64,000 nucleotides of DNA from Streptomyces sp. DT2A-34 (GCF_030499515.1 NZ_JASTWJ010000001.1:8040001-8104000), one strand, 5' to 3'; counted from the stretch's first letter, positions 47,594 through 57,167 are shown. The notes: generated by a model from the letters alone, not told the origin. Numbers and translations are program-made.

Positions 47594-48863
47594 GGCGGCG
47601 ATCGCCGTGGTGGTACTGGCTCTGAGTACGGCGTGCGGCAGCCGGCTGCCGGAGAGCGACTTCGAGCACCGCGACCGGAGCACTCCCTCGGCGCCCGCCG
47701 GTGACCGCACCCCGATCCGCGTCGGCATCATCACCAGCGCCACCAGCCCCGTCGGCGGCAGCGCCTTCACCGGCCCCCGCGACGGCGCCAAGGCCTTCTT
47801 CGACCGCCTCAACGCGCGCGGAGGCATCGACGGGCGCCGGGTCGAGGTGCGCGAGTGCGACGACGGCGGCAGCGGCGTCGGCAACAACGAGTGCGTGCAC
47901 GAGCTGATCGACGAGGACGAGGTCGTCGCCCTGGTCGCCACCACCGCCCTGGACTACGCCGGCGCCTCCCGCGTCTCACGCGCGCGCGTGCCCGACATCG
48001 GCGGCCAGCCCATCGGGGCCGCCTACGACACCTACCCGCACCTCTACGGCATCTACGGCAGCCTCGCGCCCCGCCACGGCACCACCGGCTGGGACGGCAA
48101 GCAGTACGGCGGCACCGAGATCTACCGCTACTTCAAGCGCGAGCACGGCGCCCGTACGGCCGCCGTAGTCTCCTACAACCAGCCCGCGTCCGCCGCCTAC
48201 GCCCGGCTCGTCGAGCGGGGGCTGAAGGCCGAGGGCTACAAGGTGGTCACCGAGCAGGTCGACTTCGCGCTGTCCAACTTCCGGGCGGTCGCGGCCGATC
48301 TGAAGGAGCAGGGCGCCGACCTCGTCTTCGACGCCATCGACAGCCACGGCAACGCCCGGCTGTGCGAGGCGATGGACGACGTCGGCGCCGACGTCACCGC
48401 CAAGGTCACGAACGTCCAGAACTGGACCTCCACCGTCGCCGAGGAGTACAAGGACTCCCCGCGCTGCCGCAACGCCCTGTGGGCCACCGGGTCGTCCCGC
48501 AATCACGAGGACACGGACCTGGACGCCGTACGGGAGTTCCGGGACGCCACCGACGGGCTGAAGGCGCACTCCCAGTGGCAGTTGGAGGGCTGGGCCGCGG
48601 CGATGTGGTTCACGGACGCGGCGAAGTCGTGTGCCGAACAGGGCGTCACGCGCGCGTGTGTCGACGACTTCATGAACCGCAGCCAGGGGTACACCGCCGA
48701 CGGCCTGCTGATCCCGGTCAGGTTCGAGCGGCTGGCCGAGCCGCCGAAGAGCCGTCGGACCTGTCTGTCCGTGGCCCGCTGGGAGGACGGCAAAGGCTGG
48801 GTCTCCCAAGGAGACATGAACGGCACGTGCTTCGAGGTCCCGCAGCTGTCGTATCAGCCGTGA
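47568..48863 (+). CDS. ABC transporter substrate-binding protein (LivJ/amide-binding type)
   Basis: The 431-residue lipoprotein has an N-terminal lipobox (LALSTACG) and the type I periplasmic-binding fold: IRVGIITSATSPVGGSAFTGPRDGAKAFFDRLNARGGIDGR and repeated Rossmann-like halves with ARTAAVVSYNQPASAAYARLV. This resembles Leu/Ile/Val or urea/amide binding proteins and fits the Liv fusion encoded divergently. It starts inside the previous gene. The ligand is unknown; a C-terminal Cys pair (SCAEQG... CVDDF) may form a disulphide. Confidence 0.85.
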   Translation: MGRRSRGAEAAIAVVVLALSTACGSRLPESDFEHRDRSTPSAPAGDRTPIRVGIITSATSPVGGSAFTGPRDGAKAFFDRLNARGGIDGRRVEVRECDDGGSGVGNNECVHELIDEDEVVALVATTALDYAGASRVSRARVPDIGGQPIGAAYDTYPHLYGIYGSLAPRHGTTGWDGKQYGGTEIYRYFKREHGARTAAVVSYNQPASAAYARLVERGLKAEGYKVVTEQVDFALSNFRAVAADLKEQGADLVFDAIDSHGNARLCEAMDDVGADVTAKVTNVQNWTSTVAEEYKDSPRCRNALWATGSSRNHEDTDLDAVREFRDATDGLKAHSQWQLEGWAAAMWFTDAAKSCAEQGVTRACVDDFMNRSQGYTADGLLIPVRFERLAEPPKSRRTCLSVARWEDGKGWVSQGDMNGTCFEVPQLSYQP

Positions 48864-48932
48864 CGGGCAACCAAAAGGCCGCATCGTCGGTCCAACCGAC
48901 AGAGCACAGAGCCGAGGGAGGAACCGCAGCGT

Positions 48933-49340
48933 ATGACGCCCGTGTCGCAGGCAGTACCCCTGCGTGCCGACTGCATCGCGGATTCGGCCGGCGGGCTGAC
49001 CTTCGACGTCACCTCGGCCGGAGTCACCGAGGCGGCCCACCTGGTCCTGCGCCACCGCGAGGGCCACGAGGAGGTCACCCTGCCCCTGACCCCGGCCACG
49101 ACCGGCCGCCTGCGCGCCGCCCTGCCGAGCAGTGTCGCGCTGCCCGAGGGGCACTGGGACGCGTACGCGCGCGTGACGGAGGGGGAGCCGCACCGCTTGG
49201 CGCCGGGTGCCATGCAGGTGCACTCCCTCGCTTCCCGAGTCCCGTACGAGACCCGGCAGGGCAACCTGAGCGTGGAGTGCCGGGTGCCGGCCACGCCTTT
49301 AGCCAGGCCCTGTCGTCAAATGCCCGGCGTCCGCCCGTAG
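48933..49340 (+). pseudogene. Truncated transferase-like gene cut by a MITE
   Basis: The frame encodes MTPVSQAVPLRADCIADS, then LTFDVTSAGVTEAAHLVLRH and ASRVPYETRQGNLSVECRV, which matches the first third of a longer Streptomyces family sometimes annotated as transferase. At 49305 it enters a 69-bp element and stops at 49338-49340 inside it. No continuation is present, because ctaD ends on the other side. It is a disrupted gene; the family name rests on recognition of the N-terminal pattern and is uncertain. Confidence 0.6.
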
Positions 49341-49373
49341 GCCGGGCAGGCGGGAAATTTGACGACAGGGCCT
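49305..49373. mobile_element. 69-bp miniature inverted-repeat element (MITE)
   Basis: A perfect 17-bp terminal inverted repeat, AGGCCCTGTCGTCAAAT (49305-49321) and its complement (49357-49373), flanks a 35-bp centre with an internal GCCCGGC/GCCGGGC stem. The terminal sequence resembles ends of Streptomyces insertion sequences, but no transposase lies here. No target duplication could be discerned. Confidence 0.82.
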
Positions 49374-51051
49374 AGGGGGCTTGCTCGCTCTTCGGCTCCG
49401 GCTGCGGAGCCTCCAGCGCGTGCGCCGGGTGGTGCAGGTCGAACGCCGGGGACTCGGAGCGGATCCGCGGCAGCGCGGTGAAGTTGTGCCGCGGGGGCGG
49501 GCAGGAGGTCGCCCACTCCAGGGAGCGGCCGTAGCCCCAGGGGTCGTCGACCTGGACCTTCTGGCCGTACTTCGCGGTCTTCCAGACGTTGTAGAGGAAC
49601 GGCAGCGTGGAGAGGCCGAGCAGGAACGCGCCGATCGTCGAGATCGTGTTCAGCGCCGTGAAGCCGTCGGCGGCGAGGTAGTCGGCGTACCGGCGGGGCA
49701 TGCCCTCCGCGCCCAGCCAGTGCTGCACCAGGAACGTGGTGTGGAAGCCGACGAACAGCGTCCAGAAGTGGATCTTGCCCAGTCGCTCGTCGAGCATCTT
49801 CCCGGTGAACTTGGGCCACCAGAAGTGGAACCCGGCGAAGATCGCGAAGACGACGGTGCCGAAGACGACGTAGTGGAAGTGGGCGACGACGAAGTACGAG
49901 TCGGAGACGTGGAAGTCCATCGGCGGCGACGCCAGGATCACCCCGGTCAGCCCGCCGAACAGGAACGTCACCAGGAAGCCGAACGCCCACAGCATCGGGG
50001 TCTCGAAGGACAGCGAGCCCTTGATCATGGTGCCGGTCCAGTTGAAGAACTTCACACCCGTCGGCACCGCGATCAGGAAGCTCATGAAGGAGAAGAACGG
50101 CAGCAGCACCGCGCCCGTGACGAACATGTGGTGCGCCCACACCACCATCGACAGACCGGTGATCGCCATCGTCGCCGCGACGAGTGTCAGATAGCCGAAC
50201 AGCGGCTTGCGCGCGAAGACCGGGATGATCTCGCTGATGATGCCGAAGAACGGCAGCGCGATGATGTACACCTCGGGATGGCCGAAGAACCAGAACAGGT
50301 GCTGCCACAGCAGCGCCCCGCCGCTGCCCGCCTCGAACACCACCGAGCCGAACCGGCGGTCCGCCTCCAGCACCAGCAATGCCGCCGCCAGCACCGGGAA
50401 CGCCATCAGGATCAGGATCGACGTGAACAGCGTGTTCCACACGAAGATCGGCATCCGGAACATCGTCATGCCGGGGGCGCGCATCCCGATGATCGTGGTG
50501 ATGAAGTTGACCGCGCCGAGGATCGTGCCGAAGCCCGCCAGCGCGAGACCCATGATCCACAGGTCGGCGCCGATGCCGGGCGAGCGCTCCAGGCTGTTGA
50601 GCGGCGCGTAGGCGAACCAGCCGAAGGAGGCCGGCCCGCTCGGCACGATCAGCGAGCCCATCACGATCAGGCCGCCGAACAGGAACAGCCAGTACGAGAA
50701 CATGTTCAGCCGTGGGAAGGCCACGTCCGGGGCGCCGATCTGCAGCGGCATCAGCTCGTTGGCGAAGCCCGCGAAGGTCGGGGTCGCGAACAGCAGCAGC
50801 ATGATCGTGCCGTGCATGGTGAACAGCTGGTTGAACTGCTCGTTGCTCAGCAACTGCGTCCCGGGCCGGGCCAGCTCGGCCCGCATCAGCAGGGCCATGA
50901 CCCCGCCGGCCAGGAAGAACCCGAACGACGTGATCAGGTAGAGATGGCCGATCTTCTTGTGGTCGGTGGTGGTCAGCCAGTCGACGATCACCCGTCCGGG
51001 CTCTCCGGTCCGCTCGGGCCGTGCCGTCGCCCGTACGGTCTGCGTCCCCAT
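49372..51051 (-). CDS. ctaD: Cytochrome c oxidase subunit I (aa3 type)
   Basis: The 559-residue protein has twelve predicted membrane helices and the heme-copper oxidase ligands: the TMHGTIM histidine (heme a), WFFGHPEVY (CuB histidine with the cross-linked tyrosine), WAHHMF (CuB) and [10 protein letters not shown] (both hemes). It catalyses oxygen reduction and proton pumping. It is encoded without other oxidase genes nearby, so it is probably a second copy. ATG 51051 has AAGGGG upstream. Its stop codon lies at the edge of the MITE (49372-49374), so the C-terminal tail may have been altered. Confidence 0.94.
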   Translation of the reverse strand: MGTQTVRATARPERTGEPGRVIVDWLTTTDHKKIGHLYLITSFGFFLAGGVMALLMRAELARPGTQLLSNEQFNQLFTMHGTIMLLLFATPTFAGFANELMPLQIGAPDVAFPRLNMFSYWLFLFGGLIVMGSLIVPSGPASFGWFAYAPLNSLERSPGIGADLWIMGLALAGFGTILGAVNFITTIIGMRAPGMTMFRMPIFVWNTLFTSILILMAFPVLAAALLVLEADRRFGSVVFEAGSGGALLWQHLFWFFGHPEVYIIALPFFGIISEIIPVFARKPLFGYLTLVAATMAITGLSMVVWAHHMFVTGAVLLPFFSFMSFLIAVPTGVKFFNWTGTMIKGSLSFETPMLWAFGFLVTFLFGGLTGVILASPPMDFHVSDSYFVVAHFHYVVFGTVVFAIFAGFHFWWPKFTGKMLDERLGKIHFWTLFVGFHTTFLVQHWLGAEGMPRRYADYLAADGFTALNTISTIGAFLLGLSTLPFLYNVWKTAKYGQKVQVDDPWGYGRSLEWATSCPPPRHNFTALPRIRSESPAFDLHHPAHALEAPQPEPKSEQAP

Positions 51052-51517
51052 CGCTCGCCCCTTCGCTCGTAGCGCCCCGGGCCCGCTGAAAGCCCGCGCC
51101 GCACGCGCCGACGCGAGCTCACGCCATGATGCTCGCGTCGGCAGCGCTCCGACAGGGGGCGTACGGAGATTCTGTGGTAGAACCATGTACTTTCTGTGCG
51201 ATACCGGCTCCCGCGGCCCCCGCGGAATCGGGGGAATAGGAGTCCGTCAAGGAGTCCGGGGATAGTTCCCCGGGAACTTTTCCGGCGGGCCATTGGTCCG
51301 GCCGGTGCGACACGCGGAAATTACGATCGAATGCCTGCGGAAGTGCCTGCGGAAGGCCTACGGAACCGCTCGTCCGTGTGACGAAGAGTGGCCGAAACGC
51401 GTGTCGTGGTTCTGTGACAAAAGCGTGACCGGAGGGGGATGTGTGACCTGGATGGCCGCTACAAAGGTTCCCGGTCCGCTCTGGCCCGATCCTTCGCTCA
51501 GGCCCTAGCGTGGCGGT
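51052..51517. other. 466-bp divergent region between ctaD and the I78 gene
   Basis: It carries the promoters of both flanking genes and a small hairpin (CCGGGGA/TCCCCGG, 51256-51273). No gene was recognised. Confidence 0.4.
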
Positions 51518-51733
51518 ATGGCACCCATTCCGAAACCCCCCGCCGAACCCCAGGACAGCCCGGACACATATGTCGGTCTCGACGCCGACCGGGCCGAGCG
51601 GCTCGCCCGTGACCGAGGGTGGTCGACGGTGCGTTCGCTGCCGCCGGGGGCGATCATCACCATGGAATACCGGAGCGGCCGCCTGAACTTCGAGGTCAAG
51701 GACGGCCAGGTGGCTCGGGCCTGGAAGGGCTGA
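51518..51733 (+). CDS. I78-family peptidase inhibitor-like protein
   Basis: The 71-residue product contains the I78 core YVGLDADRAERLARDRGWSTVRSLPPGAIITMEYRSGRLNFEVKDGQVARAW, including the GW and R-L-N pattern. The family inhibits serine proteases. No signal peptide is visible, so this protein stays in the cytoplasm unless exported another way. It lies 7 kb from secreted proteases; a link is only a guess. A hairpin follows. Confidence 0.8.
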   Translation: MAPIPKPPAEPQDSPDTYVGLDADRAERLARDRGWSTVRSLPPGAIITMEYRSGRLNFEVKDGQVARAWKG

Positions 51734-51752
51734 CGAAAAGGCTGACACAGGG

Positions 51753-51790
51753 CGACGGCCCCGGCTCCTGTCGAGGAACCGGGGCCGTCG
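51753..51790. terminator. Bidirectional terminator between the I78 and PAP2 genes
   Basis: A 12-bp stem (CGACGGCCCCGG with CCGGGGCCGTCG) around a 14-base loop that itself pairs partly. Confidence 0.8.
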
Positions 51791-51835
51791 TGCTGCGGGG
51801 TGGTCGTGCGTACCGAACCGCGCTGTCCGGGAAGG

Positions 51836-52897
51836 TCAGCCGCCCGTGAGAGGGCGGGCTGCCGGGGCCGCGCCGCGGGTGATGCGGTCCGGGTGCGGCG
51901 GGCGGCGGCTGCCGATCGGGGTGACCGGAGTGCGCTCCGCGCGGGCCGTGTGCGGGCCGGGCGCCAGATAGACGGGCGCCCGGGGCGAGCGGGGCGCGGG
52001 GGCCGACTCGCGTGCCGCGACCTCGTCGTCGGCGGCCGTGGCGCGCGGCTTGAGCAGCACGGGGGCCCCGACCGGGGCGGCCGACGGGGGTCCCCCCGCT
52101 CGAGCCGGTTCGAGAGTGGGGGAGGACATGGCGCCGGCCCGGCGCTCGCGCCAGCGGTCGCGCAGGTCGAAGATCCAGCTCTCGGAGCGGGCGATCAGCG
52201 GCTCGAACCACGGCAGGGCGAGCATGATCAGCAGACCGGCGGCCCAGCCGAGCAGAACGTCGCTCAGCCAGTGCGTACCGAGGTAGACGGTGGACAGGCC
52301 GACGCCCAGCGAGGTCACCGCCGACAGGGCCGACAGCCAGCGGCGCGCTCTCGGGGTCGAGGCCAGATACGCCAGAATTCCCCAGGTCACCACGGCATTG
52401 GCGGTGTGGCCGCTGGGGAATATATCGCCGCCCAGCCACATCTCGTTGGAGCCGACGGTCGTCGCGTAGTGCGGTCCGAGGCGGCCCATGCCGAGCTTCG
52501 CGGCGCCGACCGTGACGTTCAGCAGCAGCAGCGAGACGCCGAGCGCGATCAGCGGCCGCAGCGTGTGCTGCCGCCAGGAACGCCAGCCCAGCCAGGCCGC
52601 GACCATCACGGCGGTCGGGCCGCGCTGGCCGAGCACCACGTAGTAGTCGACGAACGCGTGGATCTCCGCCCACTGCTGGTACGGACGGAAGAACATGACC
52701 TGCCAGTCGAGCCGGACCAGCCACGAGGTGATGACGACGGCCCACACGATGGCCCCGTAGAAGGCCAGAGTCGCGGCGAACAGCACGATCCTGTGCGGGG
52801 TCATCCCCGGCACATCGATGTGGGCCGGACGTTCCGGCTCCCGGTCCAGCCTGGCGAAGACCCGGTCCAGACGGGTCAGCTTTCGTTCGGTACGCAC
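51836..52897 (-). CDS. PAP2-family phosphatase
   Basis: The 353-residue membrane protein has five or six helices and the three PAP2 motifs: KLGMGRLGPH (motif I), DIFPSGHTANA (motif II, catalytic His) and STVYLGTHWLSD (motif III). It acts on lipid phosphates such as undecaprenyl or phosphatidic derivatives. A 120-residue hydrophilic C-terminal tail is rich in Pro/Arg/Ala and may be disordered. A GGGGGTCCCCCC-type element lies in the tail coding region. Confidence 0.88.
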   Translation of the reverse strand: MRTERKLTRLDRVFARLDREPERPAHIDVPGMTPHRIVLFAATLAFYGAIVWAVVITSWLVRLDWQVMFFRPYQQWAEIHAFVDYYVVLGQRGPTAVMVAAWLGWRSWRQHTLRPLIALGVSLLLLNVTVGAAKLGMGRLGPHYATTVGSNEMWLGGDIFPSGHTANAVVTWGILAYLASTPRARRWLSALSAVTSLGVGLSTVYLGTHWLSDVLLGWAAGLLIMLALPWFEPLIARSESWIFDLRDRWRERRAGAMSSPTLEPARAGGPPSAAPVGAPVLLKPRATAADDEVAARESAPAPRSPRAPVYLAPGPHTARAERTPVTPIGSRRPPHPDRITRGAAPAARPLTGG

Positions 52898-53375
52898 CCA
52901 ATCGACGTTACAGCGAGTGAGCGCAGTTCAAGGGCGATTCCACGGCTTTGTGATGACGATGTGATGTGGGATTCCTCTCAGGAGGAGGTTTATTTCCAAG
53001 GAATCCGTAATCACTGGGCGCTACATCCTTCAATTCCTTTGATCATTTCGGAAGCTCGTTTTTCGCTGCTTATGAATTGGTTCACCGAATGATGGGATGG
53101 AATTCCCCTGGAGCTCACCGGGCCGGCCCGGATCCGAGCAGGGGCCAGGAGGAGCGGGAGGGGCGGCGGTGCGACCGGACGTGGCGTACGCCACACGCGC
53201 TCTGCGCGGAGTCTGAGAGGTCCGCCACTCGGCACCGACGCGGACTCGCGTACTCTGACGAGTCACTCGCCCTTCGTTGCGCGGGCCGGAGACCACCGCT
53301 CCTCTCCGGCCGAGTCACGGGGAGTCCCCACCCCGTGAGCCCGCCGGGGCGAGGGAACATCTGGGAGGTACGTAC
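52898..53375. other. 478-bp region with an AT-rich patch before the MFS gene
   Basis: Positions 52981-53100 are 45% GC by direct count, much lower than neighbouring DNA. No gene is visible in the patch. It could be a promoter region, a remnant of foreign DNA or a nucleoid-protein site. Confidence 0.5.
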
Positions 53376-54977
53376 ATGTCCGGTCCGACCACGGCTGCCG
53401 CTGCGCTGCGCCGTCGGGCGGCCGGGGCCGGTGCCAACCGCTGGGTCGTCCTGGTCGTCCTGTGCGTCAGCCTGCTCCTCGTCGCCGTCGACGCGACCGT
53501 GCTGCACGTGGCGGTGCCCGCCGTCACCGAGGACCTCAGGCCCGGCGCGATAGAACTGCTCTGGATCGTCGACATCTATCCGCTGGTCTGCGCCTCGCTG
53601 CTGATTCTCTTCGGCACGCTCGGTGACCGCGTGGGCCGCAGACGGGTCCTGCTTCTCGGATACGGCCTCTTCGGCCTCGCCTCCGGTCTCGCGGCCCTCG
53701 CACACGACCCACAGGTGCTGATCCTGGCCCGCGCCCTGCTCGGCGTCGGCGGCGCGATGATCATGCCCGCGACCCTGTCCATCCTGCGCCAGGTCTTCCC
53801 CGACCGGCGTGAGCGGGCCCTCGCGATCGGCATCTGGAGCGCGGTGGCCGCTGTGGGCGCGGCGGTCGGGCCGCTGCTCGGCGGCTTCCTCCTCGAGCAC
53901 TTCTGGTGGGGCTCGGTCTTCCTCGTCAACATCCCGCTGATGCTGGTCAGCCTCCCGGTGGGACGACTGCTGCTGCCCGAGTCGAAGGGCGACGGCAAGG
54001 GCCCCTGGGACGTGGTCGGCGCGCTGATGGCGGCGGCCGGCCTGTTCGGTGTCGTCCTGGGCGTGAAGCGGCTCGGCGGCGGGGAGGCGGTGGCCAGCGT
54101 GTTCACCGTGGCGCCGCTGGTCGTCGGCGCGGTGCTGCTGGTTCTTTTCGTACGACGGCAGCGGCGCCGGGAGTATCCGCTGGTGGACCTGCGGATGTTC
54201 GCCCGGCCTGCCTTCAGTACGTCCGTCGGGTGCATCGTGCTGGCGATGCTCGCGCTCGTGGGGCTGGAACTGATCGCGGCGCAGTATCTGCAGCTGGTGC
54301 TGGGGCTGTCGCCGCTGGAGACGGGGCTACGGCTGCTGCCGCTGACGTTCGCGGCGATGGCGGCGGGGCTGGCGGGCGCGCGGCTGCTGCGGCGGTTCGG
54401 GCCGCGTCGGATGGTGTGCGCCGGGTTCGTTCTGACGGCCGTGGCGGTGCTGCTGCTGACGGCGATGGGCGGCGAGGACAATCCCGTGCTGCTGCTGTCC
54501 GGGTTCGTGCTGCTGGGCTTCGGGCTGGAGACGACGCTCTTCGGGGCGTACGAGTCGATGCTGAGCGAGGCTCCGCCCGAGCAGGCCGGCGGGGCGGCGG
54601 CGATCGGCGAGACGTCGTACCAGCTGGGTGCGGGGATCGGCATCGCGCTGCTGGGCAGCGTGATGAACGCGGCGTATGCCCCCGGGCTGACGAGCGTGTC
54701 GGGTGTTCCGGCGTCGGCCTCCACGGCGGCCTCGCACTCGTTGGGGGAGGCCTACGAGGTCGCCGCGCAGCTGGGCGGGCCTGCGGGGGTGGCCCTGCAG
54801 CGGGCGGCTCGGGACTGTTTTGTGCACGGGCTGCATGTGACGTTGCTGGTGAGCGCGGGGTTGTTGCTGCTGGGGGCGGTGATGGCGGTGCGGTTGCCGC
54901 GGGCCATGCAGTGTGAGGCGCCTGCCGTGGAGTTGCCTGCGCAGAGGGAAGTCGCGGAGTCCCGCGTCTCTGTGTGA
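53376..54977 (+). CDS. MFS transporter, DHA2 (14-helix) drug-exporter type
   Basis: The 533-residue protein has about 14 helices. The opening segment VVLVVLCVSLLLVAVDATVLHVAVPAV and the motif A-like GDRVGRRRVLLLG fit the EmrB/QacA group that exports drugs or lipophilic compounds. ATG 53376 has GGGAGGT 7 bases upstream. A TetR-type operator is farther downstream (before the next gene), so this gene's regulator is unknown. The substrate cannot be predicted. Confidence 0.88.
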   Translation: MSGPTTAAAALRRRAAGAGANRWVVLVVLCVSLLLVAVDATVLHVAVPAVTEDLRPGAIELLWIVDIYPLVCASLLILFGTLGDRVGRRRVLLLGYGLFGLASGLAALAHDPQVLILARALLGVGGAMIMPATLSILRQVFPDRRERALAIGIWSAVAAVGAAVGPLLGGFLLEHFWWGSVFLVNIPLMLVSLPVGRLLLPESKGDGKGPWDVVGALMAAAGLFGVVLGVKRLGGGEAVASVFTVAPLVVGAVLLVLFVRRQRRREYPLVDLRMFARPAFSTSVGCIVLAMLALVGLELIAAQYLQLVLGLSPLETGLRLLPLTFAAMAAGLAGARLLRRFGPRRMVCAGFVLTAVAVLLLTAMGGEDNPVLLLSGFVLLGFGLETTLFGAYESMLSEAPPEQAGGAAAIGETSYQLGAGIGIALLGSVMNAAYAPGLTSVSGVPASASTAASHSLGEAYEVAAQLGGPAGVALQRAARDCFVHGLHVTLLVSAGLLLLGAVMAVRLPRAMQCEAPAVELPAQREVAESRVSV

Positions 54978-54995
54978 ACAGTCTCTGTGTGAACA
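54966..54995 (+). repeat. Exact 15-bp tandem duplication over the MFS stop codon
   Basis: GTCTCTGTGTGAACA occurs at 54966 and again at 54981, so the stop TGA (54975-54977) is duplicated in frame. Confidence 0.85.
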
Positions 54996-55005
54996 ACCTT
55001 CTCCC

Positions 55006-55052
55006 GCCCACGCACGGGGTCCGTCGCCGTCGGCGGCTTGCGGTGCGTGGGC
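55006..55052 (+). terminator. Terminator of the MFS gene
   Basis: A 10-bp outer stem (GCCCACGCAC with GTGCGTGGGC) with an inner hairpin. Confidence 0.65.
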
Positions 55053-55123
55053 AGCGGCTCGGCGTGCGGGGGGAGTCCTACTGGACGTGCGGGACACTGC
55101 GTCGTAGCGTCTGCCAGAGTCGT

Positions 55124-55140
55124 AACTAGCGGCGCTAGTT
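55124..55140. promoter_or_regulatory. 17-bp palindromic operator (TetR-type) before the acyl-CoA dehydrogenase
   Basis: AACTAGCG-G-CGCTAGTT is a perfect palindrome with 8-bp arms around a single central base, 25 bases before the ATG. It resembles operators of TetR-family fatty-acyl regulators. No regulator gene is adjacent. Confidence 0.75.
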
Positions 55141-55164
55141 TTAATCGTTGCCGGAGGGTGTCCC

Positions 55165-56355
55165 ATGTCCGCGTCCTCGAAGTTGCCCCCGTTCGACCCC
55201 GCCGACCCCCTCGGCATCGACGACCTCCTGGAGCCCGAGGACCTGGCGATTCGGAGCACCGTGCGGGAGTGGGCCGCGGATCGGGTGGTGCCGTATGTCG
55301 CCGAGTGGTACGAGAAGGGCGAGCTGCCGGGGATTCGTGAGATCGCCCGCGAGCTGGGGGAGATCGGCGCTCTCGGGATGTCCCTCGACGGGTACGGGTG
55401 TGCCGGTGCCTCCGCCGTGCAGTACGGGCTCGCCTGTCTGGAGCTGGAGGCCGCCGACTCCGGGATCCGGTCGCTCGTCTCCGTGCAGGGCTCCCTCGCC
55501 ATGTACGCCATTCACCGGTTCGGGAGCGAGGAGCAGAAGCAGGAGTGGCTGCCTCGTATGGCTTCCGGTGAGGTCATCGGGTGCTTCGGGCTGACCGAGC
55601 CGGATCATGGGTCCGACCCGGGCTCCATGCGGACGTACGCCAAGCGGGACGGCTCCGGCTGGGTGCTCAACGGGCGCAAGATGTGGATCACCAACGGGTC
55701 CGTCGCCGGGGTCGCCGTCGTGTGGGCGCAGACCGATGAGGGGATCCGCGGGTTCGTCGTGCCGGCCGGCAGCGCCGGGTTCTCCGCCCCGGAGATCAAG
55801 CACAAGCTGTCGCTGCGCGCCTCCGTCACCAGTGAACTCGTCCTCGACGACGTACGGTTGCCCGCCGATGCCGTGCTGCCCGAGGTGGTCGGGCTCAAGG
55901 GGCCGCTCAGCTGTCTCTCGCACGCCCGCTACGGGATCGTGTGGGGTGCCATGGGTGCGGCGCGGTCCTGTTTCGAGGCCGCCGTCGAATACGCGAAGAC
56001 GCGGGAGCAGTTCGGTCGGCCGATCGGTGGCTTCCAGCTCACCCAGGCCAAGCTCGCCGACATGGCGCTCGAACTGCACAAGGGGATTCTGCTCGCCCAT
56101 CATCTGGGGCGGCGTATGGACGCCGGCCGCCTGCGTCCCGAGCAGGTCAGCTTCGGCAAGCTCAACAACGTCCGCGAGGCCATCGACATCTGCCGTACGG
56201 CCCGGACCATCCTCGGTGCCAACGGGATCTCGCTCGAATACCCCGTGATGCGGCACGCGACCAACCTCGAATCGGTGCTCACCTACGAAGGCACCGTCGA
56301 GATGCACCAGCTCGTGCTGGGCAAGGCGCTCACCGGGCTCGACGCCTTCCGCTGA
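55165..56355 (+). CDS. Acyl-CoA dehydrogenase, glutaryl-CoA dehydrogenase type
   Basis: The 396-residue flavoenzyme matches the GCDH subgroup: CFGLTEPDHGSDPGSM (FAD site), MWITNGSVAGVAVVWAQ, REQFGRPIGGFQLTQ and the C-terminal TYEGTVEMHQLVLGKALTG, with the catalytic glutamate in YEGT. It would oxidise and decarboxylate glutaryl-CoA in lysine/tryptophan catabolism, or act on another short acyl-CoA. GGAGGGTG precedes the ATG. The upstream palindrome suggests repression relieved by an acyl ligand. Confidence 0.9.
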   Translation: MSASSKLPPFDPADPLGIDDLLEPEDLAIRSTVREWAADRVVPYVAEWYEKGELPGIREIARELGEIGALGMSLDGYGCAGASAVQYGLACLELEAADSGIRSLVSVQGSLAMYAIHRFGSEEQKQEWLPRMASGEVIGCFGLTEPDHGSDPGSMRTYAKRDGSGWVLNGRKMWITNGSVAGVAVVWAQTDEGIRGFVVPAGSAGFSAPEIKHKLSLRASVTSELVLDDVRLPADAVLPEVVGLKGPLSCLSHARYGIVWGAMGAARSCFEAAVEYAKTREQFGRPIGGFQLTQAKLADMALELHKGILLAHHLGRRMDAGRLRPEQVSFGKLNNVREAIDICRTARTILGANGISLEYPVMRHATNLESVLTYEGTVEMHQLVLGKALTGLDAFR

Positions 56356-56381
56356 ACCCCACCAGGCTGAACCCACCAGGG

Positions 56382-56406
56382 GGCAGGGCCGGTGAGCGGC
56401 CCTGCC
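56382..56406. terminator. Bidirectional terminator between the acyl-CoA dehydrogenase and sepF
   Basis: A 9-bp stem (GGCAGGGCC with GGCCCTGCC) and a 7-base loop, abutting the sepF stop. Confidence 0.75.
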
Positions 56407-56844
56407 TCAGCTCTGGTTGTAGAAGCCGTCCGTGCGGTGCTGCGACGCCTCCCCGCTGATGATCTCCGTGTCGGCCGGAGTCAGCAGGAACACACGGTTG
56501 GACACGCGGTCGATCGAACCGCGCAGACCGAAGATGAGCCCCGCCGCGAAGTCGACGACGCGCTTGGCGTCGGCCGGCTCCATGGCCGTGAGGTTCATGA
56601 TGACCGGAACCCCGTCCCGGAACAGCTCGCCGATGGCGCGGGCGTCCCGGAAGCTGTCCGGAGTGACCGTGCCGATGCGGCGGCCCTTCTCCTCGGCGAC
56701 ATCCGTGGCCACCTTGACCCGCGGGTCGGTGACCCAGGCATCCCCGGGCTCGGTCCCTTCGGAGTAGTCGTCGTCGTAGTAACGCTCGTCATCGTTGTCG
56801 TCAACGAGGCCCAGCCAGGCACTCGCCTTGCGCACCGATCCCAT
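56407..56844 (-). CDS. sepF: SepF-family cell division protein (paralogue)
   Basis: The 145-residue protein has the SepF core [61 protein letters not shown], and a short acidic N-terminal linker with an [13 protein letters not shown] membrane-associated start. SepF anchors FtsZ. Streptomyces has several SepF proteins; the one next to ftsZ is elsewhere. A strong AGAGGAGG ribosome site precedes ATG 56844. Its own division role is inferred. Confidence 0.9.
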   Translation of the reverse strand: MGSVRKASAWLGLVDDNDDERYYDDDYSEGTEPGDAWVTDPRVKVATDVAEEKGRRIGTVTPDSFRDARAIGELFRDGVPVIMNLTAMEPADAKRVVDFAAGLIFGLRGSIDRVSNRVFLLTPADTEIISGEASQHRTDGFYNQS

Positions 56845-57167
56845 GGACGCCTCCTCTCACAGCGGTCTCTCTTACATTCCGTATCCCTATGGTCATCCAT
56901 GATGCGGACGTCGCGCCAAGTGGATAGACGCCGCGCGGGGGGTTTGTGACGGTACTGGTGCACAGCGAATCCGTCGAGAGCCCGTGTCCCCCAAGGGGCA
57001 TGCCACGTACGGCTGCTGACTGTGAGTGAAATATGATTCTTCACGGCGTATGGGTGATGCTGGGTGCGTACGGGTGAACGAGGCGGCCGTGGCGATCTGT
57101 ACCACGGTCGATACGATGCGGCAGCTCAGCGTCGTGAGAAGCGTCGTAAGAACCACGGGGGAACGTC
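56845..57167. other. 323-bp divergent promoter region between sepF and the DUF5685 gene
   Basis: No gene or clear operator was found; there is an AT-richer tract around 57020-57060. Confidence 0.4.
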
